Positions 1 through 8,979 are shown, counted from the stretch's first letter. The stretch: DNA of 44,058 bases from Bacteroidota bacterium (GCA_947479755.1 CANKAM010000029.1:1-44058), one strand, 5' to 3'. Numbers and translations are program-made. The notes: generated by a model not told the origin, from the letters alone.

Positions 1-473
1 CATCTGCTTCTTATGGTTCAGCAAGAGATGAAGTAGTATATTCAGGTATTTATTCTTCAAATAATACATTTTATCTTGTGGGTTTTACAGAATCGCCTCT
101 TTGGAGTTCAGGCTTATCCGATGGAATGATTATTATTAGTGATACTATACTAAGCCCGATTCAGAATATTATTATTTATGACGATTTTACTCTTAGTGTT
201 GAAGAAAGTCCTCTATCATCTGCAAAACATCTAAATATTTATCCAAATCCATTTTCTGAAAATACAAGCATCTATTTCCCTCAGGAAATTAATGTATCAG
301 AAATCAGTCTTACAATATTTGATGCTATTGGTCGTGAAGTAAATTTCAATGAAACAATATTGAATAATCGCATTGATATCTCATTTAGGAATTTATCAGA
401 AGGAATTTATTTTATGTCTGTTTTTTCAACAGACAACATCTTGCTCGGAACTGGAAAGCTGATTGTCCAATAA
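1..473 (+). CDS. C-terminal part of a T9SS type A cargo protein (5' end outside window)
   Basis: The reading frame is open from base 3 to the TAA at 471-473, so the gene starts upstream of the window. The last ~85 residues are a type A T9SS sorting domain: an LNIYPNPF motif, an ISLTIFDAIGREV strand pair, an LSEGIYFMSV strand and a basic-hydrophobic end (GKLIVQ). In this family the tail directs a secreted protein through the type IX pore, after which it is usually cleaved or used for surface attachment. The visible upstream part (about 70 residues) contains no domain I can name. The next gene on the same strand starts only 7 bases downstream, so the two are probably co-transcribed. The identity of the cargo domain cannot be told from this fragment. 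Confidence 0.85.
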   Translation, partial: SASYGSARDEVVYSGIYSSNNTFYLVGFTESPLWSSGLSDGMIIISDTILSPIQNIIIYDDFTLSVEESPLSSAKHLNIYPNPFSENTSIYFPQEINVSEISLTIFDAIGREVNFNETILNNRIDISFRNLSEGIYFMSVFSTDNILLGTGKLIVQ

Positions 474-480
474 TCCCTCA

Positions 481-2061
481 ATGATTAATAGCACACTGTT
501 TGAAAAGCATGCACATTCTGCAATGCTTTTATTGTGCATAATAGCGGTTGTAATCTTTAAAATTCCTCATTTAAATTTACCGTTTTTCTGGGACGAAGCT
601 TGGGTTTATGCGCCAGCAGTCAAGTTAATGGGTGAAGGGGTGCCAAGTCTCATGCCGGATTCAATTCCGGTAAATTTTACCCGTGGTCATCCATTATTAT
701 TTCATTTTCTTGCATCAAGCTGGTTAAAGATATTTGGAGAAAGCAATTCCTCTTTACATTCATTTGCACTTCTTGTCTCTGTTTTTCTTCTGCTAGCAGT
801 CTATTATTTTGGCAAAAATATTTTCAATAAAGATGTAGCAATTGCTGCAACAGTTTTACTTTCTGTTCAATCAGTTTTTTTAGCACAAGCATCATTTTTG
901 CTTCCTGAGATATTGCTTTCGCTTTTTGTAATCCTTACTATTTATTATTTCTTAAAAGGAAGAAAGATTGGATATGTAATTTCTGGTTCAGCACTAATTT
1001 TAACAAAGGAACCAGGCATTATTCTCATTGCTTCACTTTCACTTTGGCTTATTATTGATGTTCTCTTGATTAAGAAAGACAAGATTAATTGGCTTGCCTT
1101 ATTTAAAGAGTTATCGATTCTTTCTCTTCCTGTTCTGTTATCTTCTATATACTTTATTGTACAATGGAAAAAAACTGGCTGGTTCTTCTATCCTGAACAC
1201 ATTGGCATGATCGATTTCTCTTATCAAAGTTTTCATAGAAATTTCAGGATAATTTACAATTTCATTTTTGAAGAACAAGGCAGAAGAGTATTAACTATTG
1301 GCTTTGTAATTATTTTTCTTCTTTTCTATAAGCCTATTTCTTTTAAATGGAGAGTATTTCTTTCATTTTCAATGTTGTCATGTGTGAAAATATTTTTTGG
1401 AGCATGGAAACTTCCTCCTGCTTTAACGCTAAGTGTATGCGGTTTAATAATTATTCTTCTATTCTATTTTATTTGTGTGAAAAAATATTCTGAAAAATTT
1501 TCTATTGCTGAAAAAGCAATTTGTGTTTTCTTTATTTTCTTTTTCTTATTTATGCTATTTTCTTCAGTAAATTTTCTTTCAAACAGATATCTGTTATGTC
1601 TGATGCCGTTATATGCATTAGCTATTCTTTATTTTGTGTTCATCTCATTCTCACAAGAAAAATGGTTGTTTATTACCATATCGGTTTTGGCAATATTTTT
1701 TAGTGCTTATAAATCAGCAGACATAAAACGTTCTGGCGATAATGACCTTTCTTATATTAATGTAATTGCTCTTCAAAAAAGTGTAATAGGTTTTATGGAA
1801 GACAATGATCTATATGATGAAAATATTCATGCTACTTTTCTTAACGTCTTTGAAATGACAAGCCCATATTCAGGCCTTTTAAAAAGTGAGAAAAGATTTA
1901 CAATGGTTTCAGATGATTTAACAGACAGCACTGAATATGCAATTATCACAAACTTCCAGGTTGATGATTTTTATGATAGTATTCCTAAATCTTCAAAATT
2001 TAGTGAAATCAAGAAATTTGAAAATGAAAGATTTTGGGCAAAAATTTATAAGAAAAAATAA
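481..2061 (+). CDS. GT39/ArnT-like membrane glycosyltransferase
   Basis: About 526 residues with many hydrophobic segments, polytopic throughout. Near the N-terminus, after the first membrane helix, is a WDEAW motif. An acidic pair in the first extracytoplasmic loop is the hallmark of the GT-C fold dolichyl/undecaprenyl-phosphate-sugar mannosyltransferase family (GT39/PMT/ArnT). The likely role is transfer of a lipid-linked sugar to protein or lipid A on the outer face of the inner membrane; the acceptor is not predictable. I chose ATG 481; a TTG at 463 in frame would overlap the preceding gene and has no advantage. The gene is very AT-rich, like the preceding gene and unlike those after 2100. 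A strong terminator follows immediately. Confidence 0.75.
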   Translation: MINSTLFEKHAHSAMLLLCIIAVVIFKIPHLNLPFFWDEAWVYAPAVKLMGEGVPSLMPDSIPVNFTRGHPLLFHFLASSWLKIFGESNSSLHSFALLVSVFLLLAVYYFGKNIFNKDVAIAATVLLSVQSVFLAQASFLLPEILLSLFVILTIYYFLKGRKIGYVISGSALILTKEPGIILIASLSLWLIIDVLLIKKDKINWLALFKELSILSLPVLLSSIYFIVQWKKTGWFFYPEHIGMIDFSYQSFHRNFRIIYNFIFEEQGRRVLTIGFVIIFLLFYKPISFKWRVFLSFSMLSCVKIFFGAWKLPPALTLSVCGLIIILLFYFICVKKYSEKFSIAEKAICVFFIFFFLFMLFSSVNFLSNRYLLCLMPLYALAILYFVFISFSQEKWLFITISVLAIFFSAYKSADIKRSGDNDLSYINVIALQKSVIGFMEDNDLYDENIHATFLNVFEMTSPYSGLLKSEKRFTMVSDDLTDSTEYAIITNFQVDDFYDSIPKSSKFSEIKKFENERFWAKIYKKK

Positions 2062-2095
2062 AACAGCCCCGATATATATCGGGGCTGTTTTATTT
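2061..2095 (+). terminator. Rho-independent terminator, probably bidirectional
   Basis: Stem AAACAGCCCCGATA pairs with its complement around a short TA loop and is followed by TTTTATTT. It overlaps the stop codon of the glycosyltransferase gene and sits between convergent genes, so it can also end the minus-strand gene at 2115. The same AAACAGCCCCG arm recurs in the terminator at 36976. Confidence 0.85.
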
Positions 2096-2114
2096 AAATG
2101 CTTACATCTTTTAG

Positions 2115-4535
2115 TTATTTCACCAGCATCTTTCTGGTCACAGTATTAAACTCATTGCCAATACTGATAAAGTAAATTCCTGCTGCTGCAAGGGTATTAA
2201 GTGAAAATGCATTAGTTCCTTTTCCGAAGTTGATGCCTTTACTAATAAGCGTTTTGCCAACTGCATCAATAACAGTAATTGTATAATTGCCATTATGCGG
2301 AGCGTTTACATTCAGGTTGATATTGCCCTGTTCGTCTGTAGTTGCAAATGAAATAGCCAATTCATCCTCAGCACCACCACAGCTGACAGAAATGATGTTT
2401 GAATATTTTGATGATCCATCATAATCCGTTTGTTTCAGGCGGTAGTACGAAGTGCCTGCCAATGGTTTGTCATCTGTTGTAGTGTAACTGATAATGTAAT
2501 TGCTGTTGCTTGATCCTGCGATTGTTTTTAATACTTCAAACGAACTGGCATCTGTGCTTCTTTCAATAGTAAAGAAGTTGTTGTTGGTTTCCGATGCAGT
2601 TGTCCACTGAATTTCGGTTCTGTCGTTTTGGCAAGTAGCGTTGAAAGCAAGCAACTCAATTGGTAATGGGTTGCTGTCGTCCATCAAAGTCCATACACCA
2701 TTGTAGTCTTCAATAGTGCCAAGCACTACAGAAATGGTATTTGTAGTAGGTTGTGAAAATGCAGGACTTGTCAACCAGTCTGTCCACTCGTGCGAATCCT
2801 CATTGTAAGCGCGTACAATTAAACGATCTTTTTCAATGTGGTTTTCAACGCTTGTTAAATCAGCATCATTGTATTTGAACACATATTCAATCTGAGGGTA
2901 CGTGCTGAATGCCATATTCTCAATATTGTTTTCAATTACCCAGAAACGGTCAACTGCGCGGTGGTAAACTTCTTTGCCGGCAGCATTAGTCAGTTGATTT
3001 ACACCATCAGGAAGTGGGTAATTTTGTGCATTGGTGGGGTAGGTGATAAACTGAACTCTTCCCATCATTGAGCCTGTTCCCAAGGTATTAATGTTGTATT
3101 TAAAAGTCATGTCAGCCGAAACGGTTTCGTTTGTTCCGAAGGGCAGAACATAACTGCCGATGCGGTGTCCGATGTTCCAGTCCACAACACCGTAAGAGCC
3201 CGGAAAAGTTTCGCTGATGATGCGTCCGTTTTGTGCGGTGGTAATGGCATTGTTCATTGGGTTTTCAACAAACAAGGTCATCGTGTTCAGTGAAAGGCTT
3301 GCATTTTGAATATGCAGATTATTCAAAATTTTTATGTTGTTATACAGCGATGTTCTTCCACCGTTCAGAACAAGATTATAGAATTCCGTTTCGTTGCCGC
3401 CACCAATTACATGGTCAACACCGTTGATATGAATAGTTGAATTTCCTGCGTTGAAATTTGCGGAAGTGTTAGTAAGCAAATTACCTGAAAGATTTAGTTG
3501 ATTATCTTCCATGCTGAATGAACCGGTACTTGATATACTTAGATTTCCTGCGACAGTTAGTGAAGCAGTTTCCTGCATTTCCAGGTTTCCGCCATCAATA
3601 TCAAGATTGCCGCATATTGCATTTCCAGATAAAATTTCAAGTGTGTTTAACGCATCTGCATCAACAACGATATCTGTGTTTTGTGATGGAACTGAAAGGT
3701 CGTCCCAATTAGCACAATCAAACCAATCGCGGCTTCTGCTGCCATTCCATTTTCCTGAAATAGTTGTTCCTTGAATTTGAGAAATAGTTAATCCTGAAGA
3801 ATAGTTATTTCCTGATGTTGCAAACTCTGTGCTTCCGGAAAATGCTTCCCAATTCAAACTGTTATTTACGCGTTCAATCCATTCTTTTTGTGAAGCCGCT
3901 GAAAGTGAGCCTGTATATTTTAAGAAGTCAGATGCAGCACCCGAAAAGCTAAAGCAATCGGTTCCGGGATAAAGATTAGATTGATTAGAGGACCCATCGG
4001 CCACCCAACCCGATGCGGTGCTGAAGGAGTGAATTACTTTTCCATTGTTGTAGCTTGCATTGTTCATTCCTGAAGAGTTAGTCCATGCGCCACCTTGTAG
4101 GAAGAAAATCTGGTCGCCACCATTATTGATGTCAAAAGCATTTCCGCCATTTAAGTCAGTAAATTGCCATGAATTATCGGGAGAAACAGCAGAATAACTT
4201 CCGAAAGCAAGTCGAAAAGTAATAACTGTTCCAGCAGGAATGTCTGAACCTGTGCGGGCAATACGAATGGCTCCTTCGTTATCGCCCCATTGATTAGGGT
4301 TCTGACGTTCCCAGCCGTTGTCGGTGATTTCAAAAACAGTTCCGTTGGTAATGTCTTTAAAACAAACGAAACTAAGCTCATCTTCGCCCGAAATACCTGA
4401 AACAAGACCGTTGTCGGCATTTACTGCCAAGACAAGAATGTCTCCTTTTTCAAGTAGAGTGGGATTAGCTAAAGCCCCGCTGAGCGTGGCTAAAAGTAAG
4501 AATGAAGCTGCTGAAAGTTTTGTAAAAATTTTCAT
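2115..4535 (-). CDS. Large secreted protein with T9SS type A sorting domain
   Basis: About 806 residues. A signal peptide (MKIFTKLSAASFLLLATLSGALA) precedes a ~190-residue domain rich in acidic and aromatic residues, with repeated ITDNGW, FTDLNGGNAF and GDQIFFLQGG patterns. This type is often seen at the N-terminus of Bacteroidota surface proteins. A WNGSRSRDWFDCANWDD segment then opens a beta-helix-like region of polar repeats, followed by a second beta region. The tail (about the last 70 residues) has the T9SS pattern YTITVIDAVGKTL, LAAAGIYFISI and a final RKMLVK. I prefer the ATG at 4535 (MKIF) to upstream in-frame starts because it begins a normal signal peptide. Probably an exported, surface-attached or released protein; the ligand is unknown. 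Monocistronic by position. Confidence 0.8.
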   Translation of the reverse strand: MKIFTKLSAASFLLLATLSGALANPTLLEKGDILVLAVNADNGLVSGISGEDELSFVCFKDITNGTVFEITDNGWERQNPNQWGDNEGAIRIARTGSDIPAGTVITFRLAFGSYSAVSPDNSWQFTDLNGGNAFDINNGGDQIFFLQGGAWTNSSGMNNASYNNGKVIHSFSTASGWVADGSSNQSNLYPGTDCFSFSGAASDFLKYTGSLSAASQKEWIERVNNSLNWEAFSGSTEFATSGNNYSSGLTISQIQGTTISGKWNGSRSRDWFDCANWDDLSVPSQNTDIVVDADALNTLEILSGNAICGNLDIDGGNLEMQETASLTVAGNLSISSTGSFSMEDNQLNLSGNLLTNTSANFNAGNSTIHINGVDHVIGGGNETEFYNLVLNGGRTSLYNNIKILNNLHIQNASLSLNTMTLFVENPMNNAITTAQNGRIISETFPGSYGVVDWNIGHRIGSYVLPFGTNETVSADMTFKYNINTLGTGSMMGRVQFITYPTNAQNYPLPDGVNQLTNAAGKEVYHRAVDRFWVIENNIENMAFSTYPQIEYVFKYNDADLTSVENHIEKDRLIVRAYNEDSHEWTDWLTSPAFSQPTTNTISVVLGTIEDYNGVWTLMDDSNPLPIELLAFNATCQNDRTEIQWTTASETNNNFFTIERSTDASSFEVLKTIAGSSNSNYIISYTTTDDKPLAGTSYYRLKQTDYDGSSKYSNIISVSCGGAEDELAISFATTDEQGNINLNVNAPHNGNYTITVIDAVGKTLISKGINFGKGTNAFSLNTLAAAGIYFISIGNEFNTVTRKMLVK

Positions 4536-4638
4536 GGGCATAGTATTAGGATGCTGCAAGTTACGAAAAATACTTCAAAGTCAAGTATTTCTGTAGAATT
4601 TTTTCAACAAGAACCAGCAGTTATTAACTGCCTGAAAA

Positions 4639-5727
4639 CTATTTCAGTTTGATTTCGTGCAGTATTCCACCGGTTGTTGAACCATAAATAGTTGCTGAAA
4701 CACTTCCATCGTTGTAAAAATCGAGACGAAAGAATCCATTTTCCATATCGTTCATAAAGCCTGCTTTGTAGCGGTTTTTGTTGATGTGCGTGCGTTTGCT
4801 GCCCGATCCGCTTACAATGTGGGTATTAGTTCCGTCTTCAAAGTATTGCAACGTATGTTCGTGTCCGGCAACCACAATCAGGTGCTCATATTTATTGAAA
4901 GTGTTCAGCAATTTCGTGCGCATTTTATGGTAACGCGGCTGCGGCATATCCTGAACCAGCATTCGGTTTAACCCGATTAATCCGAAAAATTGCAGCGGCA
5001 TAAAATTTACTAAAGAGCGCAATGGCTCTAAACGATTGGAGTGATGCCCGTTGGTGAACATAGGATGATGCGCAGCAATAACCACTTTCTCGTTGTTGTT
5101 TTTTGCAGCATTGAGAAGGCTGTCTAATTCGCGGTAAAATTTCGCGGTGGTTTGTTTCCGGTTCATGCCAACGGCCTTTTGTGTTTTATGAAAAAACTGA
5201 CTTTGTAGCCACCATTGGGTGTCGATGGCAATAAGGCGGATTTTTTCTGTAAGCATCACTGAATAAGGACCGGGAAAACCATTCTGTGGAATAAAAGTAT
5301 GCTCGTTGCGGTTGCTGACTTCAGTGGTTTTAAAATATTCTTCAACGTAGCGCGCTTCTTCTTTTATGTATTTCAGTCCTTGCCATTTTCCCTGTTTCCA
5401 ATCGTGGTTGCCGGGAACAAAATACACTTGCCCTTTATAGGTTTTCAAGGGTTCAACCTGAGATAATAATCTTTTTGTAGAGAGCCTGCGTTTCTTTTCT
5501 GATTTGCTCAATGTTTCCAGGCCCTGCGGATAAATATTATCGCCCAGAAAAAGAATGGCGCTGTTGGGTTTTGTCAGTGCGTCTTGTTGCAACAAGGTCA
5601 TCGTTTGATTGGTAACGGTATCGTTTCCGGCATCGCCAATCAGGTAAACGGAGAAGTCTGGTGTTTGGGCAAATAGTGAGAAAGTGAGAAGGAGAGAAAG
5701 TGAGAAGGTAAGAGAGGTGTTTTTCAT
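4639..5727 (-). CDS. Secreted calcineurin-like metallophosphoesterase
   Basis: About 362 residues with an N-terminal signal peptide ending near SLFAQ. The metallophosphoesterase signature motifs appear in order: GDAGN near residue 33, LGDNIYP near 62, PGNHDW near 107, AAHHP near 220 and AGHEH near 290. These are the dinuclear metal ligands of the family, so a phosphomonoesterase or diesterase activity in the periplasm or outside the cell is likely; the substrate cannot be assigned. I use the second ATG (MKNTS). Oddly, the DNA that encodes the signal peptide is a run of AGTGAGAAGG-type words (about 5676-5712, read on the plus strand), described as a separate observation. Confidence 0.85.
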   Translation of the reverse strand: MKNTSLTFSLSLLLTFSLFAQTPDFSVYLIGDAGNDTVTNQTMTLLQQDALTKPNSAILFLGDNIYPQGLETLSKSEKKRRLSTKRLLSQVEPLKTYKGQVYFVPGNHDWKQGKWQGLKYIKEEARYVEEYFKTTEVSNRNEHTFIPQNGFPGPYSVMLTEKIRLIAIDTQWWLQSQFFHKTQKAVGMNRKQTTAKFYRELDSLLNAAKNNNEKVVIAAHHPMFTNGHHSNRLEPLRSLVNFMPLQFFGLIGLNRMLVQDMPQPRYHKMRTKLLNTFNKYEHLIVVAGHEHTLQYFEDGTNTHIVSGSGSKRTHINKNRYKAGFMNDMENGFFRLDFYNDGSVSATIYGSTTGGILHEIKLK

Positions 5728-5761
5728 TTCCAATAATTAAGGCTGCAAACTTAGCCTTTCG

Positions 5762-5790
5762 TTTGCATTGATTTGCAATATCTATCTTTA
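5762..5790 (+). promoter_or_regulatory. Bacteroidota-type promoter of the DoxX-like gene
   Basis: TTTG at 5762-5765, a 17-nt spacer, then TATCTTTA at 5783-5790, matching the TTTG / TAnnTTTG pattern with one mismatch. Only GCAC separates the -7 box from the ATG, so the transcript is likely leaderless or nearly so. Confidence 0.6.
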
Positions 5791-5794
5791 GCAC

Positions 5795-6148
5795 ATGAAA
5801 AATATCAGTACCTATATTATTGGACTTGCATTTATTCTTGCGGGTGCAAACCATTTCTTTAATCCCGAATTTTATCTGCGCATGATGCCGCCTGTGCTTC
5901 CAGAACATGAATTGCTGAACTATGTAAGCGGTGTTGCTGAAATTATTCTGGGTGCAATGCTGTTTATTCCCCAAACAAAAGTTGTGGCTGCCTGGGGATT
6001 AATTATTCTGTTGATTGCAGTTTTTCCTGCCAACATTTACATGGCTATGGAAGCGGGGAAGTCAATTGATGTTTCACCTATTGTTGCGTATATCCGTTTG
6101 CCGTTTCAGTTTTTATTTATCTGGTTGGCGTATAGACAGACTAAATAA
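5795..6148 (+). CDS. DoxX-like small membrane protein
   Basis: 117 residues with four predicted membrane segments. The N-terminal segment reads IIGLAFILAGANHFFNPEFY; the pattern G-x-N-H-F-x-x-P-x-F-Y is the conserved start of DoxX-like (DoxD/MauE-related) proteins. The second helix pair begins at YVSGVAEIILGAMLF. Family members are four-helix inner-membrane proteins linked loosely to quinone or thiol redox chemistry, but no substrate is established for this subgroup. The gene stands alone between a divergent phosphoesterase and a plus-strand 2H phosphoesterase gene, separated from the latter by a word-repeat hairpin. Confidence 0.75.
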   Translation: MKNISTYIIGLAFILAGANHFFNPEFYLRMMPPVLPEHELLNYVSGVAEIILGAMLFIPQTKVVAAWGLIILLIAVFPANIYMAMEAGKSIDVSPIVAYIRLPFQFLFIWLAYRQTK

Positions 6149-6150
6149 TT

Positions 6151-6224
6151 TCACCGCAAAGACGCTAAGGCGCTAAGATTTTTCTCTGCGAAACTTTGCG
6201 CATACTTTGCGTTCTTTGCGGTTA
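6151..6224. repeat. Word-repeat hairpin element, family 1 (CGCAAAGACGC words)
   Basis: The left arm (6153-6177) is built of CGCAAAG / CGCTAAG words, and the right arm (6194-6222) of TTTGCG words. The outer ends ACCGCAAAGACGC and GCGTTCTTTGCGGT pair with one bulge. A single arm of the same family recurs at 17184-17206. Confidence 0.75.
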
Positions 6225-6231
6225 AAGAAAA

Positions 6232-6801
6232 ATGTCCTTAATCCAATCCCTTTACTTCATTGCCTTGTTGCCGCATCAGCAATTGGCAGAACGACTTACT
6301 ACAATCAAACATGATTTTGCACGTAATTACGGTTCCTCTGCTGCTTTGAAAACTATGCCGCATATTACATTGCAAAGTCCTTTTAAGCGCAGTCCCGATG
6401 CGGAAGTGGAGATGCACCTGCGCTTGCAGGAATTCTTTGAAAAGTATGCAGCGTTTGATATTGAGTTGAGCGGCTTCAACTGTTTCGACAACGCTTCCAA
6501 CAAAGTGATTTTTGCAGATGTGGTAAAGAACGATCAACTCTTTCATTTGCATAAAGCGCTGATGTATTTTCTGCAAACAGAATTGAAATTCACGCCCCGC
6601 GAAACTCCTTATTCTTTTCATCCCCACGTTACGCTGGCTTACCGCGACCTTATGGCTGATAATTTCAGAAAGGCTTGGGCGGTATATAAAGACAAACCTT
6701 TTAAAGGAACATTTACGGCAAATGCGGCTTATCTGCTGAAACACGATTACCGGCAATGGCAGGTGTTGAGCAGGTTTCAGTTGAAATCATTCACCACATA
6801 G
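6232..6801 (+). CDS. 2'-5' RNA ligase-like 2H phosphoesterase
   Basis: 189 residues with two H-x-T motifs, H44-I-T46 in MPHITLQSPF and H132-V-T134 in HPHVTLAY. These are the paired catalytic motifs of the 2H phosphoesterase superfamily (LigT/ThpR, CPDase). The spacing and the total length fit a single-domain member. Such enzymes cleave or join 2',5' or cyclic phosphodiester bonds in RNA or small nucleotides; the bacterial substrate is usually unknown. The last codons and the TAG stop lie inside the start of the next intergenic hairpin element (from 6793), so the C-terminus SFTT may have been set by insertion of that element. Confidence 0.8.
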   Translation: MSLIQSLYFIALLPHQQLAERLTTIKHDFARNYGSSAALKTMPHITLQSPFKRSPDAEVEMHLRLQEFFEKYAAFDIELSGFNCFDNASNKVIFADVVKNDQLFHLHKALMYFLQTELKFTPRETPYSFHPHVTLAYRDLMADNFRKAWAVYKDKPFKGTFTANAAYLLKHDYRQWQVLSRFQLKSFTT

Positions 6802-6874
6802 GCACATAGGGCACATAGAAAAATGCAAATAAAAATCTATGTGAAATTCCTATGTGTCTATGTGCCTATGTGGT
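6793..6874. repeat. Word-repeat hairpin element, family 2 (CACATAGG words)
   Basis: The left arm 6793-6818 starts ACCACATAGGCACATAGG. The right arm 6837-6874 ends CTATGTGCCTATGTGGT, the exact reverse complement of that start. Both arms repeat the CACATAG word. The left end overlaps the stop codon of the 2H phosphoesterase gene. Confidence 0.8.
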
Positions 6875-6917
6875 AAAAAAATAAACCCCTACCTTCGCAA
6901 TCCTAAATCAAAAAAAT

Positions 6918-8105
6918 ATGAATAAAATAATCCTTCTCCTTCTCACGTTCTCAATTTCTTACGCTCACACTTCTACTGCGCAAGAGATTGCCTTTGAAAC
7001 CGGAACATGGGCCGAGATAAAAGCCAAAGCCAAAAAAGAAAACAAACTCATTTTCATGGATGCCTTCACCACCTGGTGCGGTCCCTGCAAATGGATGTCT
7101 AAAAATATTTTTACCGATAAAACGGTTGCAGATTATTACAACGCTAATTTCATCAATGCCAAAATTGATATGGAAAAAGGCGAGGGGATTGATATTGCCA
7201 AAGAATACAAGGTTTCGTGCTATCCAAATCTTGTGTATATTGATGGTGACGGCAAACTGGTTCACCGCGCTGCGGGTTCTATGGAGGCTGCCGCTTTTAT
7301 TGACCTGGGCAAAACGGCTTACACTCCCGAAAAAGCGTTCTCGGCCTACCAGAATAAATACGATGCGGGCAATCGTAAACCTGAATTTTTAACTGCTTAC
7401 TTAGATGTGATGTCGCAAACCTGCCTGCCTACCACATCGGTAGCTACGGATTATTTTGCGTCTATAAAAGAAGAAGATATTTTGCAGCAGGGAAACTGGA
7501 ACCTCTTGTATCACCACATTGCCGATGTTACTTCTGCACCCTTTGTTTACCTGGTTAAAAACCGCAAAGCCTTTGAGGCTAAATACACGGCCGACAGCGT
7601 GAACCAAAAGATTTACGATACATACTTGCAACACGGCACAACCCTTATCCGTTCCAAAGAAGATGCTGCCGGAAAACTGAAAGCCTTTCAGCAGGAAATT
7701 GCTAATTCGGGAATAAACCGTGCCGAAGAGTTGACCGCAAACCTGAACCTTTCGTTTGCAAAATCGCAGTCAGACTGGACGGCATGGTTCTTTGCCGCAA
7801 AAACATTGTCAGAGAAATACTATGCAGAAGATGCCAGCTTTCTTAATAATGTAAGCTGGACTGCCTTTGAAAAAGTGGAAGACCCCAAGAAATTAAACGA
7901 AGCCGAACTATGGGCTAAAAAATCAACGGAACTGGATGCTCAATCCTACAACCTTGATACCTATGCCAACCTGCTCTTAAAAAACGGTAAAGCCGAACTG
8001 GCTTTAACCACCGAAAAAAGGGCGCTTGAACTGGCTAAGAAAGGTGGAGAAGACACCAAGCCGTATGAAGAGGTGATTGCTCAGATTGAGAAGGGGCTCA
8101 AGTAA
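6918..8105 (+). CDS. Secreted thioredoxin-fold protein with C-terminal helical repeat region
   Basis: 395 residues. A signal peptide (MNKIILLLLTFSISYA) is followed by a thioredoxin fold: active site W53-C-G-P-C57 in FTTWCGPCKWMS and a cis-proline strand near SCYPNLVYID. The N-terminal ~130 residues resemble the DsbD-gamma/thioredoxin_7 group, which act as thiol reductants or oxidants in the periplasm. The remaining ~250 residues are alpha-helical and end with TPR-like helices (LNEAELWAKKSTELDAQSY, LELAKKGGEDTKPYEEV). A possible promoter box TACCTTCG lies at 6890-6897. The partner protein is unknown, and no redox partner is adjacent. It converges on the minus-strand gene at 8196, with a hairpin element between. 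Confidence 0.8.
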   Translation: MNKIILLLLTFSISYAHTSTAQEIAFETGTWAEIKAKAKKENKLIFMDAFTTWCGPCKWMSKNIFTDKTVADYYNANFINAKIDMEKGEGIDIAKEYKVSCYPNLVYIDGDGKLVHRAAGSMEAAAFIDLGKTAYTPEKAFSAYQNKYDAGNRKPEFLTAYLDVMSQTCLPTTSVATDYFASIKEEDILQQGNWNLLYHHIADVTSAPFVYLVKNRKAFEAKYTADSVNQKIYDTYLQHGTTLIRSKEDAAGKLKAFQQEIANSGINRAEELTANLNLSFAKSQSDWTAWFFAAKTLSEKYYAEDASFLNNVSWTAFEKVEDPKKLNEAELWAKKSTELDAQSYNLDTYANLLLKNGKAELALTTEKRALELAKKGGEDTKPYEEVIAQIEKGLK

Positions 8106-8187
8106 AGCAAATAGCAAATTTAAAATAGATAATAGCAAATAGCACAGCCAATTTTCTGTTATCTATTTGCTATCATCTATTTGCTAT
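8106..8187. repeat. Word-repeat hairpin element, family 3 (AGCAAATAG words)
   Basis: The left arm 8107-8144 repeats AGCAAATAG / ATAGATAATAG. The right arm 8157-8185 repeats CTATTTGCTAT. It lies between convergent genes, so it may act as a bidirectional terminator, though neither side has a clear T-tract. Confidence 0.75.
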
Positions 8188-8195
8188 AAATATCT

Positions 8196-8957
8196 CTACA
8201 GCACTATCGTTTGCATCAGTTGCGTCCAGGGGCCGCTGTTGGCAGGGTTACTAAGGTTTACCCAGCGGGCATACAGCAGCAGGCGTTTGCCCGATGCGGT
8301 GCTGCCCAGTGCAATGGTGCTCAGTGCTTTTTTACTTACTACACTGTTGGTGCAGTCTTCTGGCAATACCATGCCAGTGGCTGCCGGTGTTGACGGGCTG
8401 CCGGGTGATGTTGTTGCAGGTGGTTTGGAGGTTCCTGCACTTTCGGGCACAATCAGGTATTTGTATTCAATACCGTCTGACGAAGGATGGCGACTGGCGC
8501 GGGTGGCATCTTCGCTGGTGCGCGAGCGCAATTTTACCTCGCCCAATCCCAACGGGGTTATTTGCACATAAGGTACATCGTTTATTTTTCCTTTTGGGGT
8601 GGGAGAGGTGTCTTTGAATACTACAAATTTAAGGTTGGTTTCATCGGCTGTAGTAGCAAAGCCGCACGAAGCCATTTTGTCTAATAAAGGGTTGGCAAAG
8701 GTGCGGAAGTCTTTCATAAATAACGACACATCTTTTACCACTGTTTTGGTACGCTGGTTCTCGTCTGCGTATTTCGGGTAAAGTGTGTCGCGCCAGAAAA
8801 CACGTTTTGTGTTCCATTGTGCCGACTCTGCTGCATTTAACGTAAGCCTTGTTCCGTTAGTGATAAGCGTTACCGGGTCAATAGTTTGCAGATAGGTGTC
8901 GGTGCTGTTGATGTAGCTGTTAAAAGCGGGGATTGTTTCGGGGATTCGAGCTGCCAT
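8196..8957 (-). CDS. Unrecognised protein with FN3-like C-terminal part, part of repeat-regulator module 1
   Basis: 253 residues, no signal peptide or membrane helix. I do not recognise the family. The N-terminal ~100 residues look helical (KRVFWRDTLYPKYADENQRTK is one run). After that comes a beta-rich part with a Pro/Thr-rich insert (KPPATTSPGSPSTPAATG) and a last strand set LLLYARWVNLSNPANSGPWTQ that resembles the end of a fibronectin type III-like domain. The gene follows a 21-bp-period repeat tract and a LytTR regulator on the same strand. This mirrors the layout of the 232-aa gene at 37086, which has the same helical-then-beta plan. Base composition is visibly more GC-rich than its surroundings, which suggests transfer. 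Function unknown. Confidence 0.7.
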   Translation of the reverse strand: MAARIPETIPAFNSYINSTDTYLQTIDPVTLITNGTRLTLNAAESAQWNTKRVFWRDTLYPKYADENQRTKTVVKDVSLFMKDFRTFANPLLDKMASCGFATTADETNLKFVVFKDTSPTPKGKINDVPYVQITPLGLGEVKLRSRTSEDATRASRHPSSDGIEYKYLIVPESAGTSKPPATTSPGSPSTPAATGMVLPEDCTNSVVSKKALSTIALGSTASGKRLLLYARWVNLSNPANSGPWTQLMQTIVL

Positions 8958-8979
8958 TTTTTTAGTTTTTAATTTATAG

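Noticed and set aside
463-480. TTG start for the glycosyltransferase
   Set aside because: It overlaps the upstream gene and adds only six residues of no recognisable signal; the ATG at 481 is simpler.
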